Program-made: the position numbers and the translations under genes
Shown: in pieces, positions 33,032-43,498 of the stretch
Layout of the letters: every line of letters starts with the position of its first letter
How positions within the stretch are numbered: position 1 is the first letter of the stretch
Notes under the pieces: generated by a model
What the model was told of the DNA's origin: nothing
Seen by the model: only the letters and a program-made list of their open reading frames with translations
The model's database searches: none
Assembly (NCBI GenBank): GCA_016630955.3
Contig: CM049999.1
Location: 1,116,001-1,180,000, forward strand
Origin: Didymella arachidicola
Lineage: Eukaryota > Ascomycota > Dothideomycetes > Pleosporales > Didymellaceae
Length of the DNA: 64,000 nt
Direction: 5' to 3'

Positions 33032-33555
33032 TGCAGTGTGTTATCGGGGTATTGGTGGTGTCGAGGTGGAGGCTGCGGCGCGTCGGCGCGCGTCGAGTCG
33101 CGTCGTCAAGCGGCGTGCGGAGGCGCTGCACGGGTTCTGGCGCAGGGGTCGGCGGGTTTTGCTGCTGCAGGGCGGAATTATCAATAACGGGCGTGTGGGT
33201 GCGGGCAGCGTGCGGGCGGATGTGCGTTGCTCTTCTCTTGTGCCCGGATCGAGGGGGCTGGAATGGTGGCAGGAACGAGCTTGCTGCGCACGGGTCAACA
33301 AACAGAGCGCGGTTCTGCAGGAAAGCGCGATCATCTGGGCTTATCGATTCCGGACTTGGCGCCCGCCGTTTGGTTACGTAGCCTCTGGAGCTTTCGGACC
33401 ACCGTTGACGATGCAGGCGAGGTGGCAGTAATTTGCCGTGCGCTCATTCTTTCACCACCTGGATTCGATTTGTATAGCTTGAGAGCTCGCCTGCCACTGC
33501 CTGCGAATCTGCGACCGCCTCTCAACCAGAACATACATATACACCATCACTCAAC
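33032..33555. promoter_or_regulatory. Divergent promoter between CENP-A and derlin genes
   Basis: 524 bp separate the two start codons. The CENP-A side is GC-rich. No specific binding site was assigned. Confidence 0.5.
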
Positions 33556-34420
33556 ATGGCACAGGTGCTGCAAGGCGGGGACGGCATGATGGGCGGGTTT
33601 CCGCTGGAGCAGTGGTTCTACGAGATGCCGGTGTGCACGCGGTGGTGGATGACGGCGGCGCTAAGTGCGAGCGTGCTGGTCCAGTGTCACATCATCTCCC
33701 CGTTCCAGCTGTTCTACAGCGTGAGGGCTGTGTTCTTCAGAAGTCAGGTACAGCAACTTCACTTGCTGGAAGCGTCGCAGTTGCTAACGCAGAGACAGTA
33801 CTGGCGCCTCGTGACGACCTTTTTCTACTTCGGTCCGCTGTCGCTCGACCTACTTTATCACATATTCTTCCTCCAGCGGTACTCGCGCCTCCTTGAAGAG
33901 AGCTCTGGACGCTCGCCTGCGCACTTCTCGTGGCTCCTGACATTCGCCTCGACGCTGCTGCTATGTATTGCGCCCATGTTTAGTATGGCGTTCCTAGGTT
34001 CTGCGCTCTCTAGCACTCTCATCTACATCTGGAGCCGTAAGAACCCGGATACAATGCTCAGTTTCCTCGGCTTGCTGGTTTTCAAGGCGCCATACCTACC
34101 CTGGGTGTTGCTGGGCTTCAGTGTGGTCATGCACGGCACTGTGCCGAAGGATGAGATGTGTGGTATCGTTGTTGGGCACAGTAAGTTTTCGCGTGAGTAC
34201 TGACCAAGTTTCGAAGTTGACAGATGCAGTCTGGTACTACTTCAACGACATCTTCCCTCCGCTCCACAATGGCCGCAGTCCTCTGGACCCCCCAGCATGG
34301 TGGATTCGTCTGTTCGACGGTGCTCCGGCGTCCACCGAGGAGACACACGACGACGATGCAGCTACTGACCACGAGCGAAACCCGAACGAGGCTGCCCCTG
34401 ACGGTGTTCCGGCACAGTAG
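33556..34420 (+). CDS. DER1: Derlin (Der1-like ER-associated degradation protein)
   Basis: This is a rhomboid-like ER membrane protein that helps move misfolded proteins out of the ER for degradation. There are three exons, 33556-33747, 33799-34180 and 34230-34420, giving 254 residues. Family marks are EQWFYEMPVCTRWW at the N-terminus, FFRSQYWRLVTTFFYFG across the first junction, and a GHxWYYFNDIFPP block before the tail. Intron 1 (33748-33798, 51 bp) is a multiple of three without a stop; removing it restores the conserved YWRLVT join. For intron 2 two in-frame acceptors compete, at 34223 or 34229; the second gives GHIWYY, closer to the family. The acidic C-terminal tail (about 40 residues) is probably disordered. 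Confidence 0.92.
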
Positions 34421-34910
34421 ACATGTACCTACATTCAAGCACGCATACATCTGGCGTCTGGTGACCGCTTCGGTCTGAAGATACCCTACTTTCCGCGAAT
34501 TAAAGATTTTCCTCTTAGCACGTCCCCTAGTCTAGTTTGCTAGACTGCCTTGACGATACTCACATCACCATAGTCGACGAGCTGCTCTTTATCTCCATAT
34601 TTTGCTCCGTTCAGTCCGCTTGGCATATCCAATCACTCTACACACGTTCCTGCCAGACATAGGCCCGATCCGGGATTTGCGCCAAGCTCCTGCCTAATGC
34701 GGATAGCACCCCGCAGACTTGCGTATCACCGCTCCTTTCGCGGCCGTGATACCCCAGATATTGGCAAGAAAGCTTAGGACAATTGACGGACGTGGCCGGT
34801 ATCGTTGATAGGTGGCCGCACTGACGACTCTTAGGTGATGTGGAACAGTATATATTCAGGTGTGTCCAGACTTTCCATCTTCATCAACTTACAATCATTC
34901 ATTGCTCGAA
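34421..34910. other. Nuclease promoter region
   Basis: No gene seen. A TATATA element near 34849-34854 lies about 60 bp upstream of the nuclease ATG. Confidence 0.5.
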
Positions 34911-35963
34911 ATGGTCCACTTCAAGTCTACTGTGCTGGCCGGTATGGCTGCTGCGCCCTCGGCGCATGCATGGGGCTCGCTCGGTCATACGACTGTTGCT
35001 TATATCGCACAGAACCTTGTTTCGGCGGACACCAAGGAGTTTGCTCAGAATCTCTTGAGTGATACCTCGACGTCATATCTCGCGAACGTTGCTACATGGG
35101 TATTTCCGCCCCAATTATGAAAAGACCAAGCACTCACTTCTCTCCAGGCCGACAGCTACCGCTACACTACCGAGGGCGCCTTCAGCTCGCCCCTACACTA
35201 CATCGACGCCCTCGACTCACCCCCCACATCCTGCAACGTTGACTATGACCGCGACTGCCCCGAAGAAGGCTGCATTGTGTCCGCCATTGCCAACTACTCC
35301 ACCCGCGCCGTAACGACATCCATCAGCCTCACCGAGCAGCAGAAAGCGCTTAAGTGGGTGATCCACTTTATCGGTGACATCCACCAGCCGCTGCACGTCG
35401 AGAACCTCGAGGTTGGCGGCAACCTCATCAACGTCACGTTCAACGGCGCTGTGACCAATCTGCATGCCGCGTGGGATACGGCGATTCCGCAAAAGTTCGC
35501 GGGGACCTACAGCCTTGCCAACGCCGAGCGCTGGGCGACCAACCTGACAAATGAGATCAAGACCGGTGCGTATAAGACGGAGAGCGCGACTTGGAGCGAG
35601 AACCTCAATGCGACGAAACCAGTTGATACCGCGATGCTGTGGGCCAACGACGCCAATGCTTTCGTGTGCAGCACTGTACTGCCGGACGGCCCTAGTGCTG
35701 TAAGAAACCAGGAGATTAGCGGGGCGTACTATCAGACCGCTATCCCCGTTGTTACGAAGCAAATCGCAAAGGCCGGATTCAGACTTGCAGCGTGGCTCGA
35801 TGCTATCGTCGCGAATGCTGGAGAGAACGTGGATCAGGGTGAGGATAAAAAGTTTAGGCTCAGCAAGCGGGACTTCAAGTATGAGGCTTGGCAGCTCGAG
35901 GCCAAGGAGAAGAGGGCGCTGTTCGGAGATGACTGTGGCTGTGGTGAGGATCACGCCCACTGA
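34911..35963 (+). CDS. Secreted zinc-dependent nuclease, S1/P1 family
   Basis: This is an extracellular single-strand-specific nuclease/3'-nucleotidase that uses three zinc ions to cleave RNA and DNA, probably for phosphate and nucleoside scavenging. There are two exons, 34911-35099 and 35148-35963 (48-bp intron, phase 0), giving 334 residues. The signal peptide ends at Ala20, leaving Trp21 (AWGSLGH) as the mature N-terminal zinc ligand, as in nuclease P1. Other ligand motifs are present: His26, Asp65 in WADSYR, His80 in LHYID, HFIGDIHQPLH, and NLHAAWD. Cysteines forming disulphides are visible at SCNVDYDRDCPEEGC. The C-terminal extension after about residue 290 is charged and ends CGCGEDHAH, which could bind metal or be processed. 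Confidence 0.94.
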
Positions 35964-36066
35964 AGTGTATGGGCGATCGTGTTTAGTCGAGTTGTTGAGC
36001 GTGGCGTAGGTGGTGCGGTGTTGTGTGGTAACGAATTATGAAGCGATGGCTCCGGTGTCTACTAAA

Positions 36067-38217
36067 TCAAATCAAACGCAAAGTCTTGCGTCTCCAGCAA
36101 GGTCCAGCATCGCCCGCTGTGTGTCTCATCATGCCTTCCAAGATGTCCTTGACATTATCTGGTCGTTCACCGTGCCACATCGTGTTCACCGTGAGTACAC
36201 CCATTCGCGTGTACGATTGAAAACCGGCGCGCCGAACAAGAAGCATCCTGATGTGATAGTTGCGTTCATGCGGGTTGGATGGTCGTCTTTGGAGCTGCGT
36301 GCTTTCCCTTTTGTTGCTGTTCGAGGGGATGATCTCTTCTTCATGCCAAGTTTTGCTCTTGTATGTGATTACATGAACGGCTGTCAGTCTGGTCTCTGTT
36401 TCCAAATCGAGCCGAGAGTCGTCAAGATGGAGCGTGAGCTTCGACACATCAAGCCTCCTTTTCAACATCGTGGTGGAGAATCTTGCGCACCATGTCCAAG
36501 CCTTGACGTCGATTCGGGGTTCGTAATCTCCACATTCATGACTGGAATCCATGAATTGAGACAGTCTGAGAGATGGAGAGTCCATCATCATCCAACTTGG
36601 CAGTCGGCGTTTGGTCGTAGGTTCGCAACGGCGATAGATTTTGATCCTCGTATTCGTGGCGTCAAAGGAACGATGACTTTTCACATGCTGATGTGATGAC
36701 GGGAAGATGAGTTTGATGCCTCTCTTGACTTCAGATTTTGGGCAATCAGCTCTGAAGGCGGCCCATGACCAACTTGGGAAGAGCTGGGTTCGTGGGAGGA
36801 GCTCGGCGCCGGGTGTGAAGGTTGAGAGATCCCCACTGCGCAAGCCATACTCCTCACCGAGATTGGACTGAGACGCATGCTCTGGACGATTTGTCCCTGC
36901 GACCCAGGTCAAGCGTTCAGCGAAATCTTGCTCGACCATCCCAAGACTATCTGTTCTTGAGATGACTGGCATACCGTAAAATTGCTTCAGGCGAAACGTG
37001 TCGGTCACACCGAGTACGTTGAAGATACCCAAGACTGCCCGTATAGTGTCTTCGCGAAATGAAAGAGTGCGTTCAAAGTATTCCGAGAGTCGTTCGAGGA
37101 TCGTGTTTTCGCGAAGATTACCACGCAGAATAGGGAATACTGGCTTTGTGCCGGGAACTTTCTCCGTCCATGTCGCAACATTGGAGTCCGGAGCCTGTCT
37201 TTGACCGTGTATGGTGTCTGTGACACCCTCGAGACCAAAGCCGGAGAGACACTGGTAGTATACGCGAGTACTAGTAAAAAGCAGAACTCTGCGTGATAAC
37301 AACATCTCTTGGTATGTCCATCCACGTGTATTCCATTTCGACTTCTGGACATACTGCAGTACACTCTCGATTGCGACCAGCGTGAGTTCTTTGATGTTGA
37401 TGATTCGTTGGCGTTCTCGAGGGGTACCGCAGACCCCAGGTAGACCCACATGTGGTCCATCGCCCTCCGCAGCGATTATTGTGAAGTCTGCATTGAGGTA
37501 TATCTGATCCATGTTGCTGATCATGTGGTGCTTCTCCTCGTAATTGCACTGATCGATGCAATATCTGTCTACCCATAGGTAGTTGAAGCCAATTTTTTTG
37601 GTAACGTACATTGCGTCTTCGATGGTCTTAGGCAGGCTACCCCTTTCACTCACTGCCACCTCCTTTGCATGCCCCCAAACGTAGCTCAAACAGACATAAC
37701 CTGCGTCTGTTGGGAGAGGGCAGATCTCGCGTGTGCTGCAATCCAGTGCCTTGAGCTCTATGGATCGGCCTGACGCTACGCGTTTGTAACCCTTACAATC
37801 TTGTGGATGGTCTTGGCAACTCGAGAACCAGCGTTGGATGCGTTGGTAATCGACCTGGCCAGGTTCTACGATTGATAACGGGAGTGCATTGTTGAGCCTC
37901 AGGAATACGAATGATTCTATGCCATGATGAGATATTCGGTAATATGCAACAAGTTTGTCAAGTCCTGGATGCCGCCAGTATCGACATTTCAACACCAGTG
38001 CGTCAAGTTTTGCGACGGTGCTATTGGTACCGATATTGCCTATGCAAGCTTGGAGTAAGCCATGCAGCTGAACACACAGCCAGCATTCGGTATGAAGTGA
38101 AGATCGTGGTATTATTCCTTGGAAAGAGAGGTCGACCTCGTCCGGTCTCTGAGTCTCGAAAAGGTCGACAACGCTCTCGAGAATTTGACATCGACTGCAT
38201 AGTGTACGTCGTGACAT
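36067..38217 (-). CDS. HET-domain (heterokaryon incompatibility) protein
   Basis: This single-exon gene encodes 716 residues. The HET domain spans about residues 175-330 and shows its three blocks: YVCLSYVWG, YLWVDRYCIDQ with the conserved Asp and Cys, and WNTRGWTYQEMLLSRR. The N-terminal 170 residues begin with CSRCQ and a TECWLC motif, a cysteine-rich leader seen in many HET proteins. The C-terminal half is divergent, as is typical. HET proteins take part in allorecognition and programmed cell death after fusion of unlike hyphae, but most members have no assigned partner. No NACHT, WD40 or ankyrin region is visible. It is tail-to-tail with the nuclease, 103 bp apart. Confidence 0.92.
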   Translation of the reverse strand: MSRRTLCSRCQILESVVDLFETQRPDEVDLSFQGIIPRSSLHTECWLCVQLHGLLQACIGNIGTNSTVAKLDALVLKCRYWRHPGLDKLVAYYRISHHGIESFVFLRLNNALPLSIVEPGQVDYQRIQRWFSSCQDHPQDCKGYKRVASGRSIELKALDCSTREICPLPTDAGYVCLSYVWGHAKEVAVSERGSLPKTIEDAMYVTKKIGFNYLWVDRYCIDQCNYEEKHHMISNMDQIYLNADFTIIAAEGDGPHVGLPGVCGTPRERQRIINIKELTLVAIESVLQYVQKSKWNTRGWTYQEMLLSRRVLLFTSTRVYYQCLSGFGLEGVTDTIHGQRQAPDSNVATWTEKVPGTKPVFPILRGNLRENTILERLSEYFERTLSFREDTIRAVLGIFNVLGVTDTFRLKQFYGMPVISRTDSLGMVEQDFAERLTWVAGTNRPEHASQSNLGEEYGLRSGDLSTFTPGAELLPRTQLFPSWSWAAFRADCPKSEVKRGIKLIFPSSHQHVKSHRSFDATNTRIKIYRRCEPTTKRRLPSWMMMDSPSLRLSQFMDSSHECGDYEPRIDVKAWTWCARFSTTMLKRRLDVSKLTLHLDDSRLDLETETRLTAVHVITYKSKTWHEEEIIPSNSNKRESTQLQRRPSNPHERNYHIRMLLVRRAGFQSYTRMGVLTVNTMWHGERPDNVKDILEGMMRHTAGDAGPCWRRKTLRLI

Positions 38218-39088
38218 GTTCGAACGTAGATTTGTGGAATCCAGCGTGCAGGAAGCGCACGTGATTGATTCGTTATCACGTTATTGTTGACGCTCACGTT
38301 TGTCGTGGATCAAGAAGTATTGAGATCAGTCAGGCGGAAGACAGAAGACAAAGTCGGTAGATTCAGAGAACGCACGCAATGGAGTCATTGTCTGCTCAGC
38401 TGTGAGAAGTCAGTCGTGTGAATTGCGCAACTTATATGGATGCCCGCTACCAAATGCAGCAAGCTCGGCTTGGCCGAGGCACAAGGGCCGATGTCAGTGG
38501 CGGAGTTGAACCATGACATGGCAGGCTGAAGAACCAATGAAAACACTTATCTCGTGTCGCTGCGCCTTGCGAGATGCTAGGACACACCTGAATTGCGGAT
38601 TTCAGGCAATCAGGCTCGATGAACAGGGCGTGCAGACTTGCTCGAAAGCCGCGTTCGAACATCTTCTGGCGCATTCGTTATGTAACTGGGAGCCTGACTG
38701 CGGCCATGGCTTGATAGGATGTGCTGCATATCTATGATGGCTGCGATTTTGCGATATTGTTTTCTGTCAGATTCCGGCCTGTGAGCTCTTGAAGTTAAAT
38801 CCTTTTCTCCTGTTGTGTCGCGTACTCGCATGCTAAGCGGGACCCTAGGGAGATCGTGCAAGTGCATGCTTGCTCGTTTCTCAGAACTTCTTGAAGAACT
38901 CGGCAGTCTAGGGAGACCACTTATAGGAGGCCAAGGAGCACAAGCTGTGGTGGAACGATATGAAGGATGGCATTCAAGCCAGTACACCAACTAGATGGCT
39001 GGCGTAGAGACTGCAACCCATCTACTGGGGATGGACGGCTGGAATTCTTTCATGCTCTAGTAAAGATGGACTGAAAAGGCTTCAACGT
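38218..39088. other. Intergenic, no gene seen
   Basis: Lies upstream of the HET gene. Open frames (for example 38610-38990 minus) show no domain. Confidence 0.5.
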
Positions 39089-39427
39089 TCAGAGTTTCGA
39101 TCGGATCTGCATGCTCGATACTCTAGGTCTGGTGGACTGTGACTGTCTCGGAGACTGAAGTTTCGTCTGTGAATCCTGCTGCTCGGGGATGACCCGCTCC
39201 CTATTCAGGAACCGCCCATCAGGACCTCGCGGAGGCCGCCGTAATACGCATATGCGACCCGGTTGTGGACGTTGTATCTCTGGCCGAGCCCTGAGTTTAT
39301 CTTGCCATGCCCGACGATCAACGCGTCTCCTCAAGAAGCGCTTTCGCTGTTTAGGGTTGAACTCAGCAGGTAGCGCGGTGACAGGCGCACGCAGCTGCAC
39401 ATCGATGATTCTGTTGAGATACATCAT
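39089..39427 (-). CDS. Divergent NF-YA/HAP2-like small protein
   Basis: This is a 112-residue open frame whose centre aligns co-linearly with the conserved core of the CCAAT-binding subunit NF-YA/HAP2. Residues 23-44 (FNPKQRKRFLRRRVDRRAWQ) match the A1 helix, typically VNxKQxxxILxRRxxR, which contacts NF-YB/NF-YC. Residues 63-74 (RRPPRGPDGRFL) match the C-terminal end of the A2 block, typically RRPRGPGGRFL. Between them the block that normally reads YLHESRHxHAM, which reads DNA bases, is replaced by QPGRICVL and has lost its histidines. The core is about 50 residues against 51-52 in true NF-YA. It could be a degraded copy or a protein that binds the NF-YB/C dimer without normal DNA recognition. 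An upstream exon is possible. Confidence 0.62.
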   Translation of the reverse strand: MMYLNRIIDVQLRAPVTALPAEFNPKQRKRFLRRRVDRRAWQDKLRARPEIQRPQPGRICVLRRPPRGPDGRFLNRERVIPEQQDSQTKLQSPRQSQSTRPRVSSMQIRSKL

Positions 39428-39837
39428 GTAAAATGGGTACGTTAAGCGGTGACTGACAAGGAAGGAGTCGCTGAGAAGTTCGAGATCGAGGAGATTGGAG
39501 AAGCAAGCACCAAGGAGACTCGTTGGTAGAACATGATGACGTATGATTGGTTAGGTGATGTGGGGTTTGGCTGCTAGCGCGGAACGCGTCAATGATGGAG
39601 AATTCGATTGACGAGCCGAAATACTCTACTTCTTGGGCCGCAGAAAGTCGTGGAAATAAGCACGCCTGTCTGGCAAAATGCAGGCATTTAATGATTAACC
39701 ATGCAATGCCTGAGCGCGGATAGGTATCGTATTGGCTACGAACACGTCGCTCACATTCGATTGTTTCTGAGCTACAAGACACAACATTGTCTTTATCGAA
39801 ACCGTTGCCATCAAGGACTTCACGTCACCGAGCCAGT
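39428..39837. other. Region between NF-YA-like and Cip1-like genes
   Basis: Upstream region of the NF-YA-like gene and 3' region of the Cip1-like gene. It holds one CCAAT box, listed separately. A 139-codon minus-strand frame (39363-39782) has no recognisable domain and is not called. Confidence 0.5.
39546..39550 (-). promoter_or_regulatory. CCAAT box upstream of NF-YA-like gene
   Basis: On the minus strand the sequence reads AACCAATCA, a good CCAAT box, about 120 bp upstream of the start at 39427. This is the binding motif of the NF-Y/HAP complex to which the downstream protein is related. A five-base motif occurs often by chance. Confidence 0.3.
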
Positions 39838-40606
39838 CTAGCACCCGATTTTCTTGTCACTAACGACGATGTCATCATACCAGAATGTGTTAGTGTCGCC
39901 GCCATAGCTCTCCCATCCGAAGTAGACGCCCGTTGGTTTGGGCTTGATGCTGCTCCTCTGCCACTGCGCGGCGTTCGAGTTGCTGACACCTGGCTTCGAT
40001 GTCAATCCTGCGACAGCCGTTCCATTGAACCATGTCTCGATGGTTCCATCCGTACCAATGTGGTACTCAAGGCAGCGCCAGCTGTTGGTGGGAATCGAGA
40101 CAGATGCCGCAATGCCTTGAGGCGACAGATCGGGAAGCGTCGCGTCATCAGATTCGCGGTTGTACATGAGGATCTTGGACTGGCCGCCAACGCGCAGGTG
40201 TTTGTTGGTGCCTTGCGCAGGGTCGGGGTGGGTGATGAAGGTTACGTGGGAGTCGGTGAACGACTTTGCGGCTTTACTGCGGTTTTGGGTGAGTCTGTCG
40301 GCCCTTGCAGTGGATGCTGATAGCCCAGGGTACTTACAACCAGGTTCGAACGTAAAGGTCGCCTGCAGGTACCTTGTTTGTGCCCACGAAGATGTGTCCG
40401 CAGTATCCACCAGCGCCATCGACCCTAATGGAGTTCTTGCCAGTGTGGGCAGTCGTTGTATCCAGTGTGATCTTTCCTCCTTGATTGCAGTCAGGTGCGT
40501 ATGTGGTCCAGGTGGTCTGATTCCAGCCGTTTTCAAAGCCCTCGGAGATCTGGGCAACGGCGAAGGGCGCCAGAGTAAGTGCGAACAGAGCGGTTTGGCC
40601 CAACAT
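39838..40606 (-). CDS. cip1: Cip1-like secreted protein (plant-biomass-induced, lyase-like fold)
   Basis: This is a homologue of Trichoderma reesei Cip1, a secreted protein co-induced with cellulases whose fold resembles glucuronan lyases. There are two exons, 40338-40606 and 39838-40276 (61-bp intron), giving 235 residues. The acceptor was chosen at the second AG because it keeps the spacing between the conserved Trp and HVTFI segments identical to Cip1. A signal peptide covers about residues 1-18. Conserved blocks are APDCNQGG, GYCGHIF, RESDDATLPDLSPQGIA, EYHIGTDGTIETWFNG and GVYFGWESYGGDTNTFWYDD. The protein stops right after the domain (KKIGC), so the linker and CBM1 cellulose-binding module of T. 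reesei Cip1 are absent. Confidence 0.9.
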
Positions 40607-40999
40607 CCTGCAGTTGGAGAAGCTTAATGTTCGCTTGATGAAGAGCGTGCGGGACGACAAGCTTTCAAGGCCCCAGAGCAAAGCTTTTGAATTGCTTGAT
40701 CTTTTCAGGTCATTTCAATTTCATTTACGTGTTGCCGCCTTCCAAAGTACGATTTATTGCCTTGTGTTCTGGAGGAGCACTATATTTGTAACACCCAATT
40801 TGGAACATCGGAAAGCAGAATCCACAGACACGGGACTCAAGCAGACGATCAGCCGCGCTTAAAATGCTTAGCGGCCCTACTTTATTCGACTTTATCCGTA
40901 CCATATCGCCAGCAGTCATTTCAATAAGCGCATTGACAAGAAACTCTATAGATGAGAGGCAAAACAAGACTGATGATCGGCCGTCGCATATTACGATAA
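40607..40999. other. Intergenic, nothing recognised
   Basis: Promoter side of the Cip1-like gene and 3' side of the reductase pseudogene. Confidence 0.5.
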
Positions 41000-43498
41000 C
41001 TACACTTCCGCAGCCTGGAGCCACTCTTCCACCCATCCGGCGATCGAGCTACTTTTAAGAGGCTCTAATTTCGCCAGGCTCGGGCTCAATGCACAAGTCT
41101 TGTGCATGGATAAGGTCGTATTGGAACCGCCAACCTGCAATCCCTCATAGAATTCGATCAGCTTCAGACCAGGAAGCTTTCGGACGAGCGTAGCATAATC
41201 CATGCCTGCATCCTGCTCAGCTTCAACACCCTTTGCGCGCAGCATCGAGAACCCCTCCCCATATGACACTACCTGCATAGGCTGCTTCGCTATACCAGAT
41301 CTGTCAATTGAAGCCTTGACGATGGGAAGGACCGAGCTCCACGTTACGGGATGGGGATGCACGATGTGATACACGTCAGCTCCGCTTGCGTCGAGATCAG
41401 TGCCCCGGGGTATCAACGCCAACTCTGCGAGCACTTTCGCTAGATGGTCAATTGGCACCCACTCCACGTTTTCTCCTCCAGCAGCTAGGGAGGCCGGTAG
41501 CACACGAAGAAATGACGAAGTGATGATCAGGCTCGGGAGCCATTCGTGTTGGTTCCATCCGCTCGCTGTTCGTGCGGCACCTGCGATTTGACCAATATGT
41601 ACGACGCTGCCCCTGATATTCAACATTCTGCAAGCCTGGTCGACAAGGAGCTCTGCGATATATTTCGATTGCCCATAGCCAGGTGACGGTGACGCCAGCT
41701 TGTCTTCGATGTTTTCTGGCACTTCCAAGTCTGGATGATTGAAGACACTTGCTATTGATGAGTAGAGCTGTAAAGAGATGTTCATCTTGCTCTTCGCCGT
41801 AAAGCGGATCAGGTTCATTACGCCTTCGATGGATGGCGTGAATGCAGCTGGCGATAAGCTAAAGTTTACTGGCCAAGCGTTATGGACCACATGCGTGATG
41901 CTTCCGAGAAGCTTGTTATAGTCTTTAACGGAAAGACCAAGCTCCGACTTGGTAAGGTCTCCATGCATAAATGTCACTCGATCAGGCGGGAAGTCCGTAG
42001 CCAGAACTCGACTGGTTGTTCTTCACTTGCCGTTCTCGGGCATCCACAGTGCGGTTCAGACAGTATACATGCGTGACGTCGGAGCTCGCCAGCAAAATAT
42101 CGAGAACGTACGACCCTATAGCGCCAGTTGTGCCAGTCAGGAGGATACTGGTGCCTACAGTCGACACGTCTGGAGCCTGGATACTCTGCCGAGCAGATAT
42201 TGCGTTGACCTTTTGACTGAAAATTTTCAGCGTAGTCTCGAGCTCTTCGGTCGATATGGTGTCAGCGTTCATTGGTAGACACGCCGTGTCAGCACTGTTC
42301 TGTGCTCCTTCAACAGCATCATCGATTGCCACCTCGAGCTCGCTCTTAGTGACCGACGTCTCCGCATTCGCCACTGTGTTCTCCAAAGCTTTGACGAGGC
42401 CATTGACGGAGGGGTGGTTGTATATAGTGCTGTTGGAGAAGTTCGCGTTTGGTACGATCTTCTTCAGCGCTCGTTGCAGTTGAAGCGCACCGAGAGAGTC
42501 CATACCGAGTCGGAAGAGGTCAATGTCGTCGATCGACACCACTTCGGCAACTGCATTACGAACCAGAGCTTTGATTCTTTGCCCTGCCGTTTCACTCTTA
42601 GTGTAGGTGTCCCTAGCTTCTTCCCGTTCGTAGAGTCGGTCGATCTCAGTAGTGTACAGTGTCAAAGTAGCAGCTCGCTGTACGGTGCCTTTGCCAGCTC
42701 TGGCCATTGGCTTTGAAGGGTCGGCAAGGACGATCATATTTTTAGTGACACGTGCATAAGCTGGCGTAGGCTCATTTGCCTTCTCGATTGTAGGCCAGAT
42801 TCGATCAATCAGTGCCGTCTTCTCCTCGTCAGTCAGTACCGCGTTACTGGTCGTTTCGACTAGAAGACCAGCTTCGAATCACTGAGCACCAAGGACGAGT
42901 GCAGACTTCACTTCTGGATGGCCTACTACCTGATGCTCAAACGACACTGGATTAGTCTTTTCGCCATTCAAAAACACGATCACATCATCGATGCGGCTTG
43001 TATGCCTCTAAAAGTCTTCTTTCGAAGGATACGGCCTGAACAGGTCCCTGGTTCGATATTCCTTATCAGTGGGGAACAACGCAAAGACCGGTTGAAAGCT
43101 CTCAGTTTCTTCGTTACGAACAATAACGAGCTCATAGAAATCGTCATGCAGGTGGCGCATTTCCGACTTCAGTCCGGGATGGAAGCGCATGTACACCCAG
43201 TCCTCGGCGTTGTTGTACCCTTCAGTGTTATGGACAAGCGGCACCATGCCGGCTTCGGACGAGCCGCTGATCCAATGTAGGTCAGTGTTTCGAAGGTCTC
43301 ACTCTTTCCGTATGTCCCCGACAGCAGATCAGCGACAGCGTTGACTGCATTCCGCAGTTGAATGTTCGTCACTTCCCTGAACCCAGTCGAGTACGCAGGT
43401 CCTAAAGGAACACGGACAAAGATCCCTTGAGGCTCCTCATGTACCCGCCTGCTCACAAGCTCAGGCAGCGTAACGTGAGTATCTTGGAACTTCAACAC
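41000..43498 (-). pseudogene. NRPS-like adenylate-forming reductase (A-T-R), deleted and mutated
   Basis: This is a relic of an adenylation-thiolation-reductase enzyme of the kind that activates and reduces carboxylic acids in secondary metabolism. The N-terminal A-domain fragment (43498 to about 43272, FGKSETFETLTYIG-type) jumps directly to its C-terminal part (SGSSEAGMVPL), so roughly 200 codons including the core motifs are missing, with a frame change at the join. Stops follow at 43008-43010 (TAG) and 42879-42881 (TGA). The carrier domain is intact (LFRLGMDSLGALQLQRAL, with the phosphopantetheine Ser). The thioester reductase NAD(P) fold starts ILLTGTTGAIGSYVLD but is split by a one-base shift near 42010, then continues to the stop at 41000 with YGQSKYIAE. 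It cannot produce a working enzyme. Confidence 0.88.

Noticed and set aside
32499..33431. 310-codon plus-strand frame opposite CENP-A
   Set aside because: It is the antisense shadow of the CENP-A gene and its GC-rich promoter.
39363..39782. 139-codon minus-strand frame overlapping the NF-YA-like start
   Set aside because: It runs out of frame through the NF-YA-like 5' end and has low-complexity Ser/Cys-rich content without a domain.
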